Shown here: positions 1-6,522 of the stretch, one piece after another | Layout of the letters: every line of letters starts with the position of its first letter | Numbering within the stretch: the stretch's first letter is position 1 | Source: Desulfobacteraceae bacterium | Lineage (GTDB): Bacteria > Desulfobacterota > Desulfobacteria > Desulfobacterales > Desulfosalsimonadaceae | Length of the DNA: 8,634 nt | Reading direction: 5' to 3' | NCBI GenBank assembly: GCA_021162325.1 | Contig: JAGGYV010000119.1 | Span: forward strand, 1 to 8,634 | Program-made: the position numbers and the translations under genes | Notes under the pieces: model-generated | The model's database searches: none | What the model was told of the DNA's origin: nothing | What the model saw: only the letters and a program-made list of their open reading frames with translations

Positions 1-881
1 AGGCCAGCAAACGGATCGGGATTCCCGGTGAAGATGAAGGTGTTGCGGGGCTTTTTTACGGGTTGAATTTCTTAAGTGACATCCGGACCGGTGCCGACCT
101 GACACTTTCCGGCAAAAGTATTATTATCGGCGGCGGCAACGTTGCCATGGATGTGGCGCGGACAGCGCTTCGGGCTGGTTCCGATGATGTTCAGGTCTAT
201 TGCCTGGAAAGCCGTGATGAAATGCCGGCCTGGGAAAAGGATGTGGAAGAGGCAATCGAAGAAGGCATTCTTATCAATCCGTCCTGGTCACCGGACCGGA
301 TTTTTCAGAAGGACGGCAGGGTCAGCGGTATCAGCTTCACGCGTTGTGTATCCGTATTTGATCATGAAGGCAAATTTAACCCCACGTGCGACATGAATGA
401 TACCCAGTACCTGGATGTGGATAATATTATTATTTCTATCGGCCAGGCGCCGGATATGTCTTTTCTGCCGGAAGACAGCCAGTTGGAGAGGGCACTCTGG
501 GGCAGCCTGGTAGTGGATGAAAATACATTGTCCACCAACGTGCCCGGTGTGTTTGCTGGTGGTGATTTTACCACTGGCCCCACGTTTGTGATTCGGGCCA
601 TTGCCTCCGGGCGAAGGGCGGCCCTGGCGATTGATAAATTCCTGTCTGGTGATCGCACCCGGATTCAAATTCCGGATGAAAAATCAAGCCTTGAACAGGA
701 TACCGGTCTTGCGTTGGATGAAGAATCGAGCGATGCAAAGCCACGGGTTGCAATAGAAATGGAAGATCCCGAAGATCGAATCAAGGATTTTCGGGAAGTG
801 GAAAAAGGGTTTACGGCAGAAGAGGCGCAACTGGAAGCCAGACGCTGCCTTCGATGTGATTTAGAAAAAAGAGGAGAATAA
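1..881 (+). CDS. GltD/NfnB-like FAD-dependent NAD(P) oxidoreductase, 5'-truncated
   Basis: This is the C-terminal part (about 292 residues, read from base 3) of a pyridine-nucleotide:FAD oxidoreductase of the glutamate synthase small-subunit type. The frame is open to the window edge, so the TTG at 63 is not a real start. The first visible residues contain the IPGED stretch typical of the family. The nucleotide-binding Rossmann motif GGGNVAMD is encoded near 129-152, followed by ESRDEMPAWEKDVEEA. The FAD-site motif GVFAGGDFTTGP lies near 546-581. A tail of about 75 residues ends in EARRCLRCD with a Cys-x2-Cys pair. E50 at the end of the second strand (counted from the TTG) may favour NAD over NADP, which is inference. 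The stop is 3 nt before metV, whose Shine-Dalgarno GAGGAG sits inside this gene's end. The context suggests an electron-transfer partner of the MetVF reductase. It could instead be a general GltD-like or NfnB-like subunit whose other partners lie upstream, outside the window. Confidence 0.88.
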   Translation, partial: ASKRIGIPGEDEGVAGLFYGLNFLSDIRTGADLTLSGKSIIIGGGNVAMDVARTALRAGSDDVQVYCLESRDEMPAWEKDVEEAIEEGILINPSWSPDRIFQKDGRVSGISFTRCVSVFDHEGKFNPTCDMNDTQYLDVDNIIISIGQAPDMSFLPEDSQLERALWGSLVVDENTLSTNVPGVFAGGDFTTGPTFVIRAIASGRRAALAIDKFLSGDRTRIQIPDEKSSLEQDTGLALDEESSDAKPRVAIEMEDPEDRIKDFREVEKGFTAEEAQLEARRCLRCDLEKRGE

Positions 882-884
882 AAT

Positions 885-1538
885 ATGATCCGGTCCATTA
901 CCCGGCAAAAGCCGGCAGAAGAGATTGAACGGCTTCTTGATGGAATGGGCAGAATTTTTATTATCGGATGCGGCACATGTGTAACGCTGACGCGCACCGG
1001 TGGTCTGCCTGAAGTGGAAGCCATGAAGAAGTCGTTGTCTGAAAAAGGTAAAGTGGTCACCGGCACAACGGTGGTGCCGGTTGCGTGTGATAACCTGACC
1101 GGTGAAATCCTGGGCGAAGTTGAAAATCAGATCAAGCAGGCCGATGCGCTGCTGATTATGACATGCGCATACGGGGTCCAGACCATTGCCCGTCAGATGA
1201 AAAAGATGGTCATTCCGGCATTAGATACGCTTTTTATCGGCAAGGAAACCGGTGCCGGTGAATTTAATGAAGTTTGTTCACAGTGTGGCACCTGTATTAT
1301 CGGAGAAACCGGCGGGATTTGTCCGGTGACCGCCTGTCATAAAGGGTTGGTGAACGGGCCCTGCGGCGGCACCAATAATGGGAAATGTGAAATAGACAAT
1401 ACAAAGGATTGTGCCTGGACGATGATATATAATCGTTTGAGTGAATTGGGCCGCCTGGATGCCATGAGAAAATACCAGAAACCCAGAAATCATCTGGGAG
1501 AACCCAGTCCCGGGAAATTTGCGATACCGGCTGAATAA
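885..1538 (+). CDS. metV: MetV-like methylenetetrahydrofolate reductase C-terminal-domain protein
   Basis: This 217-residue protein matches the MTHFR_C (MetV) family. In acetogens and sulfate reducers MetV binds MetF and supplies a metal site that passes electrons to the MetF flavin. The sequence is rich in cysteine: GCGTC (C29, C32), C68, C94, then a dense cluster at C131, C134, C137, C146, C151, C160, C168 and C176. The cluster includes CSQCGTC, GICPVTACHKG and NGPCGGTNNGKC. These are good candidate ligands for zinc or an iron-sulfur cluster; which of the two cannot be read from the sequence. The ATG at 885 is supported by GAGGAG at 871-876, and the gene follows the flavoprotein by 3 nt, which indicates tight co-transcription. 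It is soluble, with no signal peptide or membrane segment. The length is normal for the family. The next gene is metF, 88 nt downstream across a pair of REP-like hairpins. Confidence 0.9.
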   Translation: MIRSITRQKPAEEIERLLDGMGRIFIIGCGTCVTLTRTGGLPEVEAMKKSLSEKGKVVTGTTVVPVACDNLTGEILGEVENQIKQADALLIMTCAYGVQTIARQMKKMVIPALDTLFIGKETGAGEFNEVCSQCGTCIIGETGGICPVTACHKGLVNGPCGGTNNGKCEIDNTKDCAWTMIYNRLSELGRLDAMRKYQKPRNHLGEPSPGKFAIPAE

Positions 1539-1541
1539 ATC

Positions 1542-1564
1542 GTAGGTCGGGATTTTTTCCCGAC
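1542..1564 (+). repeat. REP-like hairpin with GTAG foot (left half of inverted pair)
   Basis: GTAG at 1542-1545 is followed directly by a perfect 6-bp stem, GTCGGG (1546-1551) with CCCGAC (1559-1564), and a 7-nt loop of A plus six T. A GTAG tetranucleotide at the foot of a short GC hairpin is the hallmark of REP sequences mobilised by REP-associated tyrosine transposases (RAYTs). The T run is in the loop, not after the stem, so this is not an intrinsic terminator. It begins 4 nt after the metV stop. Confidence 0.65.
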
Positions 1565-1582
1565 ATAAGGAATATGACAATC

Positions 1583-1605
1583 GCCGGGTAAGAAACCCGG
1601 CCTAC
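1583..1605 (-). repeat. REP-like hairpin with GTAG foot (right half of inverted pair)
   Basis: This mirrors the left hairpin. Read on the minus strand, GTAG (1605-1602) is followed by a perfect 6-bp stem (1596-1601 with 1583-1588) and a 7-nt loop (1589-1595). The two units are separated by 18 nt and face each other, as in a BIME. The outer flanks also match: ATCGTAGG at the left end and CCTACACGAT at the right. In the metV-metF transcript this would form two adjacent hairpins about 20 nt upstream of the metF start, which could affect mRNA stability or metF translation. That effect is inference. Confidence 0.65.
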
Positions 1606-1626
1606 ACGATAAAAAAGGAAAGACAC

Positions 1627-2511
1627 ATGCCCTCTGCATTTAAAAAAGCTCTGGATTCAGGTAAATTTATCATTACCTGCGAGGCGGCACCAGGCAAAGG
1701 CACCAATCTGGAAAAGATGAAACACCATATTGAGCTGTTAAAAGACAAGGTGGATGGAATGAATGTGACGGATCATCAAAGTTCGGTCATGCGCTATCCT
1801 TCTCTGGGCGGGGCGATTCTCGTCAAGGAGATGGGCGGGGAACCCATTTTGCAGATGACATGTCGGGACCGGAACCGGATGGCGCTGCAGGCAGACCTGT
1901 TATTCGCATCCAGTCGTGGGGTTCATAATGTCTTATGTCTTACCGGAGACTCCGTTATGCTGGGGGATCATAAAGAAGCCAAGCCGGTATTTGACCTGGA
2001 TTCCAGCCAGTTGGTGGCGGCTGTCCGAACGCTTGAAAAAGGCAGGGACATGGCCGGCAATGAACTGGACGGTGGTGTCCGTTTTTGTGCCGGCGCTATT
2101 GTTACTCCGGAAGCAAATCCCATAGAGCCCCAGCTGATCAAGTTTGAAAAAAAGCTGGAAGCCGGTGCGGAGTTTATCCAAACCCAGGCGGTCTATGATA
2201 TGGAGAATTTTAAAAAATTTATGGAATACGCCCGCCAGTTTCCAGTGAAAATTTTAGCCGGCATTATTTTACTTACATCCGCGCCCATGGCCCGGTTCAT
2301 GAATAAAAATGTGGCCGGCGTAACGGTTCCCCAGGATTTAATTGATGAAATGGCGTCTGCTCCCAAAGGCGGGGCGTTAAATAAAGGGATTGAAATCGCA
2401 GGGCGCATGATTCGGCAGATCAAAGAGGAAAACATCTGTGACGGCGTTCATGTCATGGCCATTGGCAAGGAAGAAAAGGTGGTGGATATTATGGCGGCCG
2501 CCGGGCTATGA
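1627..2511 (+). CDS. metF: 5,10-methylenetetrahydrofolate reductase, short MetF
   Basis: MetF is a cytoplasmic FAD-dependent TIM-barrel enzyme that reduces methylene-THF to methyl-THF. It supplies the methyl branch of the Wood-Ljungdahl pathway and methionine synthesis. The 294 residues are the usual length for a bacterial MetF without a regulatory domain. Visible family motifs are FIITCEAAPGKG, with E19 probably equivalent to the catalytic Glu28 of E. coli MetF; TCRDRNR at 78-84; LTGD at 105-108; QTQAVYD at 185-191, where Q187 probably matches the substrate-binding Gln; and GVTVPQDLIDEM at 231-242. The ATG at 1627 is preceded by AAGGAA at 1616-1621. It is the third gene of the operon, after the flavoprotein and metV, and the stop is followed at once by a repeat carrying a terminator. 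Together with metV this suggests a MetVF-type complex rather than a stand-alone NADH-dependent MetF. Confidence 0.95.
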   Translation: MPSAFKKALDSGKFIITCEAAPGKGTNLEKMKHHIELLKDKVDGMNVTDHQSSVMRYPSLGGAILVKEMGGEPILQMTCRDRNRMALQADLLFASSRGVHNVLCLTGDSVMLGDHKEAKPVFDLDSSQLVAAVRTLEKGRDMAGNELDGGVRFCAGAIVTPEANPIEPQLIKFEKKLEAGAEFIQTQAVYDMENFKKFMEYARQFPVKILAGIILLTSAPMARFMNKNVAGVTVPQDLIDEMASAPKGGALNKGIEIAGRMIRQIKEENICDGVHVMAIGKEEKVVDIMAAAGL

Positions 2512-2512
2512 T

Positions 2513-2678
2513 TGATGGCTTTGAAAAAAGTTCAAATTCTTTGTTGCGCTGCATCCTTCGTTTTTTCATGGTACGCTAAGTATAAATTATCACTCAGGAT
2601 TTGTGCGCCTCGCCAGTCTTGGTTTTTGGCGGGGTTTTTTTCTTTGCCATCGGAATCTGATTTTTTACGAGTTTGTCA
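2513..2678 (+). repeat. Dispersed MITE-like intergenic repeat, copy 1 (forward, full length)
   Basis: A 166-bp element begins TGATGGCTTTG and ends CGAGTTTGTCA, giving imperfect terminal inverted repeats that start TGA at both ends. It is flanked by the 4-bp direct repeat TGAT (2509-2512 and 2679-2682). It shares long blocks with copy 3, such as GCATCCTTCG, TTCATGGTACGCTAAGTA and ACTCAGGATTTG, and its outer parts with copy 2. It starts within 2 nt of the metF stop and fills almost the whole gap to the convergent acyl-CoA ligase gene. No credible protein is encoded in it. Confidence 0.85.
2606..2641 (+). terminator. Intrinsic terminator of the met operon, inside repeat copy 1
   Basis: An 8-bp stem forms between CCTCGCCA (2608-2615) and TGGCGGGG (2627-2634), with a single T.G wobble and an 11-nt loop. 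It is followed directly by seven T (2635-2641). It reads in the metF direction and begins about 95 nt after the metF stop. On the opposite strand the T run lies before the hairpin, so it should not work equally for the convergent gene. Confidence 0.85.
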
Positions 2679-2713
2679 TGATTTGTTTCCCGTTTTTTTT
2701 ATCCAATGGACCT

Positions 2714-4450
2714 TTATTGCTTTCCCGCCTCCTCATCTCTTAATACCCTTCGAAGCACTTTACCAATGGGGGAAACCGGCAGCTCATTTCGAAATTCAAT
2801 GAACTTGGGCCGCTTATAGCCAGCTATGTGTTGTTTGCAGAAATCAGCGATTTCCTGTTCCGTCGCTGTCTCGCCGGGTTTGAGTTGCAGATATGCTTTA
2901 ACGCTCTCTCCGCTTGTGACGTCCGGGACACCCACAACCGCAGCCATAGCGACTTTCGGGTGCTGGAAAAGGATGTCTTCTATTTCCCTGGGATACACAT
3001 TAAAACCCCCCACCAGGATAAGGTCCTTTTTTCGGTCAGTGATGATAATATAGCCCTCTTCATCAATATGGCCGATATCACCGGTTAAAAAATATCTTTT
3101 ATTTTCAATTTCCCGAAATACCACATGATTTTCTTCGGGTTTGTTCCAGTATCCTTTCATGACTTGCGGTCCGCTGATCGCGATTTCACCATCTTCGCCT
3201 CTCTGTGTTTCATTAATTCCGGTTTCAAGATCCAGAATTTTGATGTCTGTACCGGGAAGAGGAAAGCCAATGGATCCGATTTTACGAATGGATTTGTCTG
3301 TTGGATTCGCGCTGGCCACGGGAGCGGTTTCGCTGAGTCCATAGCCTTCGAAAATGACGGAACCGCTTTTTGCCTCAAATTGGTTGCATACTTCCGGGGG
3401 GAGTGGGGCACCCCCTGAAAAACAGCCCATCAACGATGTAATGTCATATTTATTTAAATTCGGATGGTTGGTAAACGCGATAAAGATTGTCGGAACCGCC
3501 GGCATGATCGTTGCCTTGTATTTTTCGACGGCTTTGAGCACTTCCGTAAACGGCGGATCACCGGCCCGGGGATCAGGGATGCATACCAGTCGGTTTCCGG
3601 AGGCGCAGGCCGTCATCATGCATGTGGTCATTCCAAAGCTGTGATACCATGGAAGAACACCCAGGAACGTATGAAATCCGCCCCGTTTGATAATTTCGGG
3701 ATTTCCGTTGGGGGTGTGGGAAAGTCGTGTCCATTCTTCAAGAGCGCGCAGGTTATAAGTGAAATTAGAGTGGGTAAGGGCAGCGCCTTTTGGGACGCCG
3801 GTGGTTCCACCGGTATATATAATTAAAGCCAGATCTTCGTCGGCAATGATTTGAATATCCGGTGCTTCGGGCGGATAGCACTCTATGATCTGATCAAAAA
3901 ATAAATGATCCGGCGCATGCTGATCAGCCCTGGGAATTTTATTTAAAAGACTTCCCAGAAGGGCCTTCCATTTGGGCAGGTAGGATTTTATATTGCAAAT
4001 GACCGTAGTGGTAATCTCTGTCCCTTTAATGGCTTCGGATGTTGTGGGATAGAATTGTGCATGGTCCATGCAGAAGACAGCTTTAGCACCGGAATCTTTA
4101 AGCTGAAAGTTCAGTTCAGAAGAGGTGTACAACGGATTGCAGGTCACACAAACAGCGCCGGCTTTGAGGATGCCGAAAAAAATTGCCGGGTAGTGGGGGA
4201 TGTTGGGTAAAAAAATTGCTACCCGATCACCTTTTTTAATACCCTTTGAAACCAGAAAATTAGCGATCCGGTCGGCGGTATTTTTTACCTGGGAGAAAGT
4301 TTTGGTGCCGCCATTGAAAATGGTAAATACTTTATCCGGATAATCACGGGCTGATTCATCCAGAATTTTAAACAACGGTCTGTTGTAATTAGTCACATGA
4401 TGGGAAACGCCGACAGGCCATTTTGTTGTTGGCCATTGATTTAGTGTCAT
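2714..4450 (-). CDS. Long-chain fatty-acid-CoA ligase, FadD type (AMP-forming)
   Basis: This 578-residue ANL-superfamily enzyme activates fatty acids with ATP and CoA through an acyl-adenylate. Motifs appear in the standard order: the P-loop YTGGTTGVPKG at 212-222, PWYHSFG at 267-273, YGLSE at 370-374, TGD at 456-458, the hinge RKKDLILVGGFNVYPREIE at 473-491, and the catalytic lysine K564 in SPIGKVLRR. The length fits FadD. The start is set at ATG 4450 because AGGAG ends 8 nt upstream; a GTG at 4459 is in frame but overlaps that AGGAG, so it cannot use it. The gene is convergent with metF across repeat copy 1 and has a candidate promoter at 4513-4542. In a sulfate reducer it probably feeds beta-oxidation or lipid recycling; chain-length preference is not visible. 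No signal peptide or frameshift is seen. Confidence 0.93.
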   Translation of the reverse strand: MTLNQWPTTKWPVGVSHHVTNYNRPLFKILDESARDYPDKVFTIFNGGTKTFSQVKNTADRIANFLVSKGIKKGDRVAIFLPNIPHYPAIFFGILKAGAVCVTCNPLYTSSELNFQLKDSGAKAVFCMDHAQFYPTTSEAIKGTEITTTVICNIKSYLPKWKALLGSLLNKIPRADQHAPDHLFFDQIIECYPPEAPDIQIIADEDLALIIYTGGTTGVPKGAALTHSNFTYNLRALEEWTRLSHTPNGNPEIIKRGGFHTFLGVLPWYHSFGMTTCMMTACASGNRLVCIPDPRAGDPPFTEVLKAVEKYKATIMPAVPTIFIAFTNHPNLNKYDITSLMGCFSGGAPLPPEVCNQFEAKSGSVIFEGYGLSETAPVASANPTDKSIRKIGSIGFPLPGTDIKILDLETGINETQRGEDGEIAISGPQVMKGYWNKPEENHVVFREIENKRYFLTGDIGHIDEEGYIIITDRKKDLILVGGFNVYPREIEDILFQHPKVAMAAVVGVPDVTSGESVKAYLQLKPGETATEQEIADFCKQHIAGYKRPKFIEFRNELPVSPIGKVLRRVLRDEEAGKQ

Positions 4451-4512
4451 GCAGGGCACTCCTGATGTGTTTTGAAAATTGATTTGTTCATATGCTTAAA
4501 ATATTTGAATGA

Positions 4513-4542
4513 AAAATAGCTGAAACTGTATTAAATAGTCAA
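4513..4542 (-). promoter_or_regulatory. Candidate sigma70 promoter of the acyl-CoA ligase gene
   Basis: On the minus strand TTGACT (4542-4537) matches the -35 consensus at 5 of 6 positions. An 18-bp spacer follows, then TATTTT (4518-4513), 4 of 6 to the -10 box. Transcription would start near 4506, leaving a leader of about 55 nt before ATG 4450. Repeat copy 2 begins only 11 bp upstream of the -35 box. Confidence 0.45.
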
Positions 4543-4553
4543 TATTTAACATC

Positions 4554-4672
4554 TGATGGCTTCGTCAAAAGTTCAAATTTTTTGTTGCCAGGATTTGCGC
4601 GCCTCGCCAGTCTTAAGATTTGGTGGAACTTTTTTCTTTGCCATCGGAATCCAACTTTTTACGAGAGTGTCA
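4554..4672 (+). repeat. Dispersed MITE-like repeat, copy 2 (forward, internally deleted)
   Basis: A 119-bp copy of the same element has ends TGATGGCTTCGTCAAAAGTT and, on the reverse strand, TGACACTCTCGTAAAAAGTT, identical at 14 of 20 positions. Compared with copy 1 it lacks 47 bp between TTGTTGC and CAGGATTTG. The direct repeat AACATCTGA occurs at 4548-4556 and 4672-4680, straddling both ends. With the TGA-start boundary used here the duplication is ACATC (4549-4553 and 4673-4677). A weaker version of the copy 1 hairpin lies at 4604-4626. It sits between the 3' end of the transporter gene and the promoter of the acyl-CoA ligase gene. Confidence 0.85.
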
Positions 4673-4730
4673 ACATCTGAGAATTAAGTTTTTCAATGCC
4701 TTCCGGATATATTTAAAGATTAAATGAAAT

Positions 4731-6275
4731 TTAAATTAAATCTTTATTCCCAAACGGCTGTTTCCATGCCAAACCGGAAACAACGACTGCCGCACCGTGC
4801 GTTACCAGCAGCCAGCCCACACCGAGGATGATGATCCCGGAAACCGGATACCCTTCATAGGATTCGGAAAATTCGGTGATCAGGCTGTTTATCAGTGCAA
4901 TGCCAAGTGCTGCCGGCGTAATATATTGAATGCAAAATTCCCATACGCGCAGAATTTTTTGCCTGAAAATTTTATGTTTTGTCCCGGATCCCCCCATTCT
5001 GGAAAGTATATGCGCCTTTAATGTATCGGTTTTATAAATCCAGCCGACAATAATTGCTTCAAGGAACCCCACTGTTATCAACCCATAATGGTTGATGAAA
5101 TGGTCTACGATATCGAGCCAGAAAAGTCCGGCATGGGTGGTGAACAACAAGGACTCCAGAAATCCGAATCCGCAAAGCAGGGTGATCGTTTTATTGCGTT
5201 GCAGTCCGAATTTGTCATTTAAAGCAGCAGAAAAGGCCTCGATAATGGAAATCGAAGAGGAAATTCCGGCAATGCACAGCAGGAAGAAAAATAAAATTCC
5301 AAAAATTGTGCCGAACGGAAGCATGGAAATGGCCTTGGGGTAGGCGACAAACGCAAGGCCAATACCGCTGGTAACGGTTTCCTGAATTGGAATACCCTGT
5401 TTGAATGCCATGTATCCCAGGACGGCAAAAACACCGAAACCAGCGAATATCTCATAAAAGCTGTTGGCGCATGCTACGATAATACTGCTTTTGAAAATAT
5501 TGGCTCCTTTCGGTAAATACGATGCATAGGCAATCATAATCCCGAATCCAAGAGACAGGGTAAAGAAGATCTGTCCGTAGGCTGCCACCCAGACATCTAC
5601 ATTGGCGATTTTTGAAAAATCAGGGGTCAGATATAGTTTGATCCCGGTGCCCGCGCCTTCAAGGAAGATTGACCAGATGACGATAATCGCGGTAATGATA
5701 AATAACACCGGCATCATCAATTTCACGGTCCGTTCAATCCCTTTTTCAAGACCCTGAAAGGTAATGGCCCAGTTGATGAACCAGATCAGGGCGACGGCGA
5801 CCAGAATCATCGGATTTATGCCCTGCATGTCCCAGACACCGGATGAGGTATGTAAAAACGAATCAAAGAAAAAAGAGTTGGGGTCTTTGCCCCATGACTG
5901 GGTAAATGAAAAACACAGGTAATTAAAGCACCATGCGATCACCACCGTGTAATATGCCATAATGCCGAACATGATAAAAATGACCGACCACCAGCCAAGC
6001 CATTCATATTTTCGGTTGATCATGGAAAATGCTTTGGGTGCAGACCCTCTTTTTTGGTGTCCCAGTGCAAATTCCAGCATGAGAATCGGAATTCCGGCAG
6101 TGACCAGGGCCACCAGGTAGGGAATTAAAAACGCGCCGCCGCCGTTTTTGTAGGCAATATAGGGAAACCGCCAAATATTGCCAAGGCCAACGGCCGAACC
6201 GATGGCGGCAAATAAAAAACCTGTGCTGGTTCGCCACTGGGGACGGTACGTTGTTGTGTCTTTGTCGATTGGCAT
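4731..6275 (-). CDS. Sodium-dependent amino-acid symporter, SNF/NSS family
   Basis: This 514-residue inner-membrane protein belongs to the neurotransmitter:sodium symporter family (LeuT, MhsT and TnaT type), which couples Na+ entry to amino-acid uptake. TM1 carries the unwound sodium/substrate motif GSAVGLGNIWRFP at 26-38, followed by NGGGAF at 44-49. TM6 carries AAYGQIFFTLSLGFG at 231-245, and TM8 AGISSSIS at 336-343, matching the second sodium site of LeuT. By eye there are about 12 hydrophobic segments, the last near 478-503; many bacterial members have 11, and LeuT has 12. ATG 6275 is backed by GGAG at 6281-6284 with 5-nt spacing. The substrate cannot be read from the sequence. A good promoter lies at 6495-6522, but repeat copy 3 sits between it and the start codon. 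It is probably a single-gene transcription unit. Confidence 0.93.
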   Translation of the reverse strand: MPIDKDTTTYRPQWRTSTGFLFAAIGSAVGLGNIWRFPYIAYKNGGGAFLIPYLVALVTAGIPILMLEFALGHQKRGSAPKAFSMINRKYEWLGWWSVIFIMFGIMAYYTVVIAWCFNYLCFSFTQSWGKDPNSFFFDSFLHTSSGVWDMQGINPMILVAVALIWFINWAITFQGLEKGIERTVKLMMPVLFIITAIIVIWSIFLEGAGTGIKLYLTPDFSKIANVDVWVAAYGQIFFTLSLGFGIMIAYASYLPKGANIFKSSIIVACANSFYEIFAGFGVFAVLGYMAFKQGIPIQETVTSGIGLAFVAYPKAISMLPFGTIFGILFFFLLCIAGISSSISIIEAFSAALNDKFGLQRNKTITLLCGFGFLESLLFTTHAGLFWLDIVDHFINHYGLITVGFLEAIIVGWIYKTDTLKAHILSRMGGSGTKHKIFRQKILRVWEFCIQYITPAALGIALINSLITEFSESYEGYPVSGIIILGVGWLLVTHGAAVVVSGLAWKQPFGNKDLI

Positions 6276-6313
6276 TATATCTCCGTTTAAAACTGAAGGG
6301 GACCGGTTGTGAT

Positions 6314-6480
6314 TGATAGTCCCGTAAAAAGTCAGATTTCGACAGAAAAGTATAAAAGCTCACCAATCATATAAAATTGGCAAGGCGCGCAAATCCTGAG
6401 TAATGATTTGTACTTAGCGTACCATGAAGCAGCGAAGGATGCAACGCAACACTGAATTTGGACTTTATACGAAGCCGTCA
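6314..6480 (-). repeat. Dispersed MITE-like repeat, copy 3 (reverse, full length)
   Basis: A 167-bp element lies in inverted orientation relative to copies 1 and 2. On the minus strand it begins TGACGGCTTCGTATAAAGTC, and its other end read inward is TGATAGTCCCGTAAAAAGTC, identical at 14 of 20 positions. TGAT flanks it on both sides (6310-6313 and 6481-6484). It retains the central block that copy 2 has lost. Its hairpin at 6359-6384, read on the minus strand, is CTTGCCAAT with ATTGGTGAG around an 8-nt loop, followed by a short T-rich stretch. It ends 38 nt before the transporter start codon and probably forms most of that gene's 5' leader. Confidence 0.85.
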
Positions 6481-6494
6481 TGATTGAATGCCGA

Positions 6495-6522
6495 ATTATA
6501 CAGTCTAAGTAGAAAATCTCAA
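6495..6522 (-). promoter_or_regulatory. Probable sigma70 promoter of the sodium symporter gene
   Basis: On the minus strand TTGAGA (6522-6517, 5 of 6 to the -35 box) is followed by a 16-bp spacer and a perfect TATAAT (6500-6495). It points toward the transporter. Transcription would begin near 6488, just before repeat copy 3, giving a leader of about 210 nt that includes the whole repeat. Confidence 0.6.

Noticed and set aside
63..65. TTG as start of the flavoprotein
   Set aside because: The frame stays open upstream to base 3 and encodes family-typical residues, including IPGED, so the gene is cut by the window edge.
288..668. Minus-strand open frames across the flavoprotein gene
   Set aside because: They are antisense shadows of a clear flavoprotein reading frame with conserved motifs.
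1546..1564. First REP hairpin as an intrinsic terminator between metV and metF
   Set aside because: The T run is the loop, and the stem is followed by ATAAGG, so no T tract follows the stem.
2686..2713. T8 run (2693-2700) near the acyl-CoA ligase 3' end as a terminator
   Set aside because: No hairpin precedes it on the plus strand, and on the minus strand it is an A run, so it cannot end that gene.
2512..2802. Plus-strand open frame of 96 codons after metF
   Set aside because: It is made of repeat copy 1 and the antisense 3' end of the acyl-CoA ligase gene; it has no Shine-Dalgarno and contains the terminator hairpin.
3464..3826. Plus-strand open frame of 120 codons
   Set aside because: It is antisense to the acyl-CoA ligase adenylation domain and has no family features.
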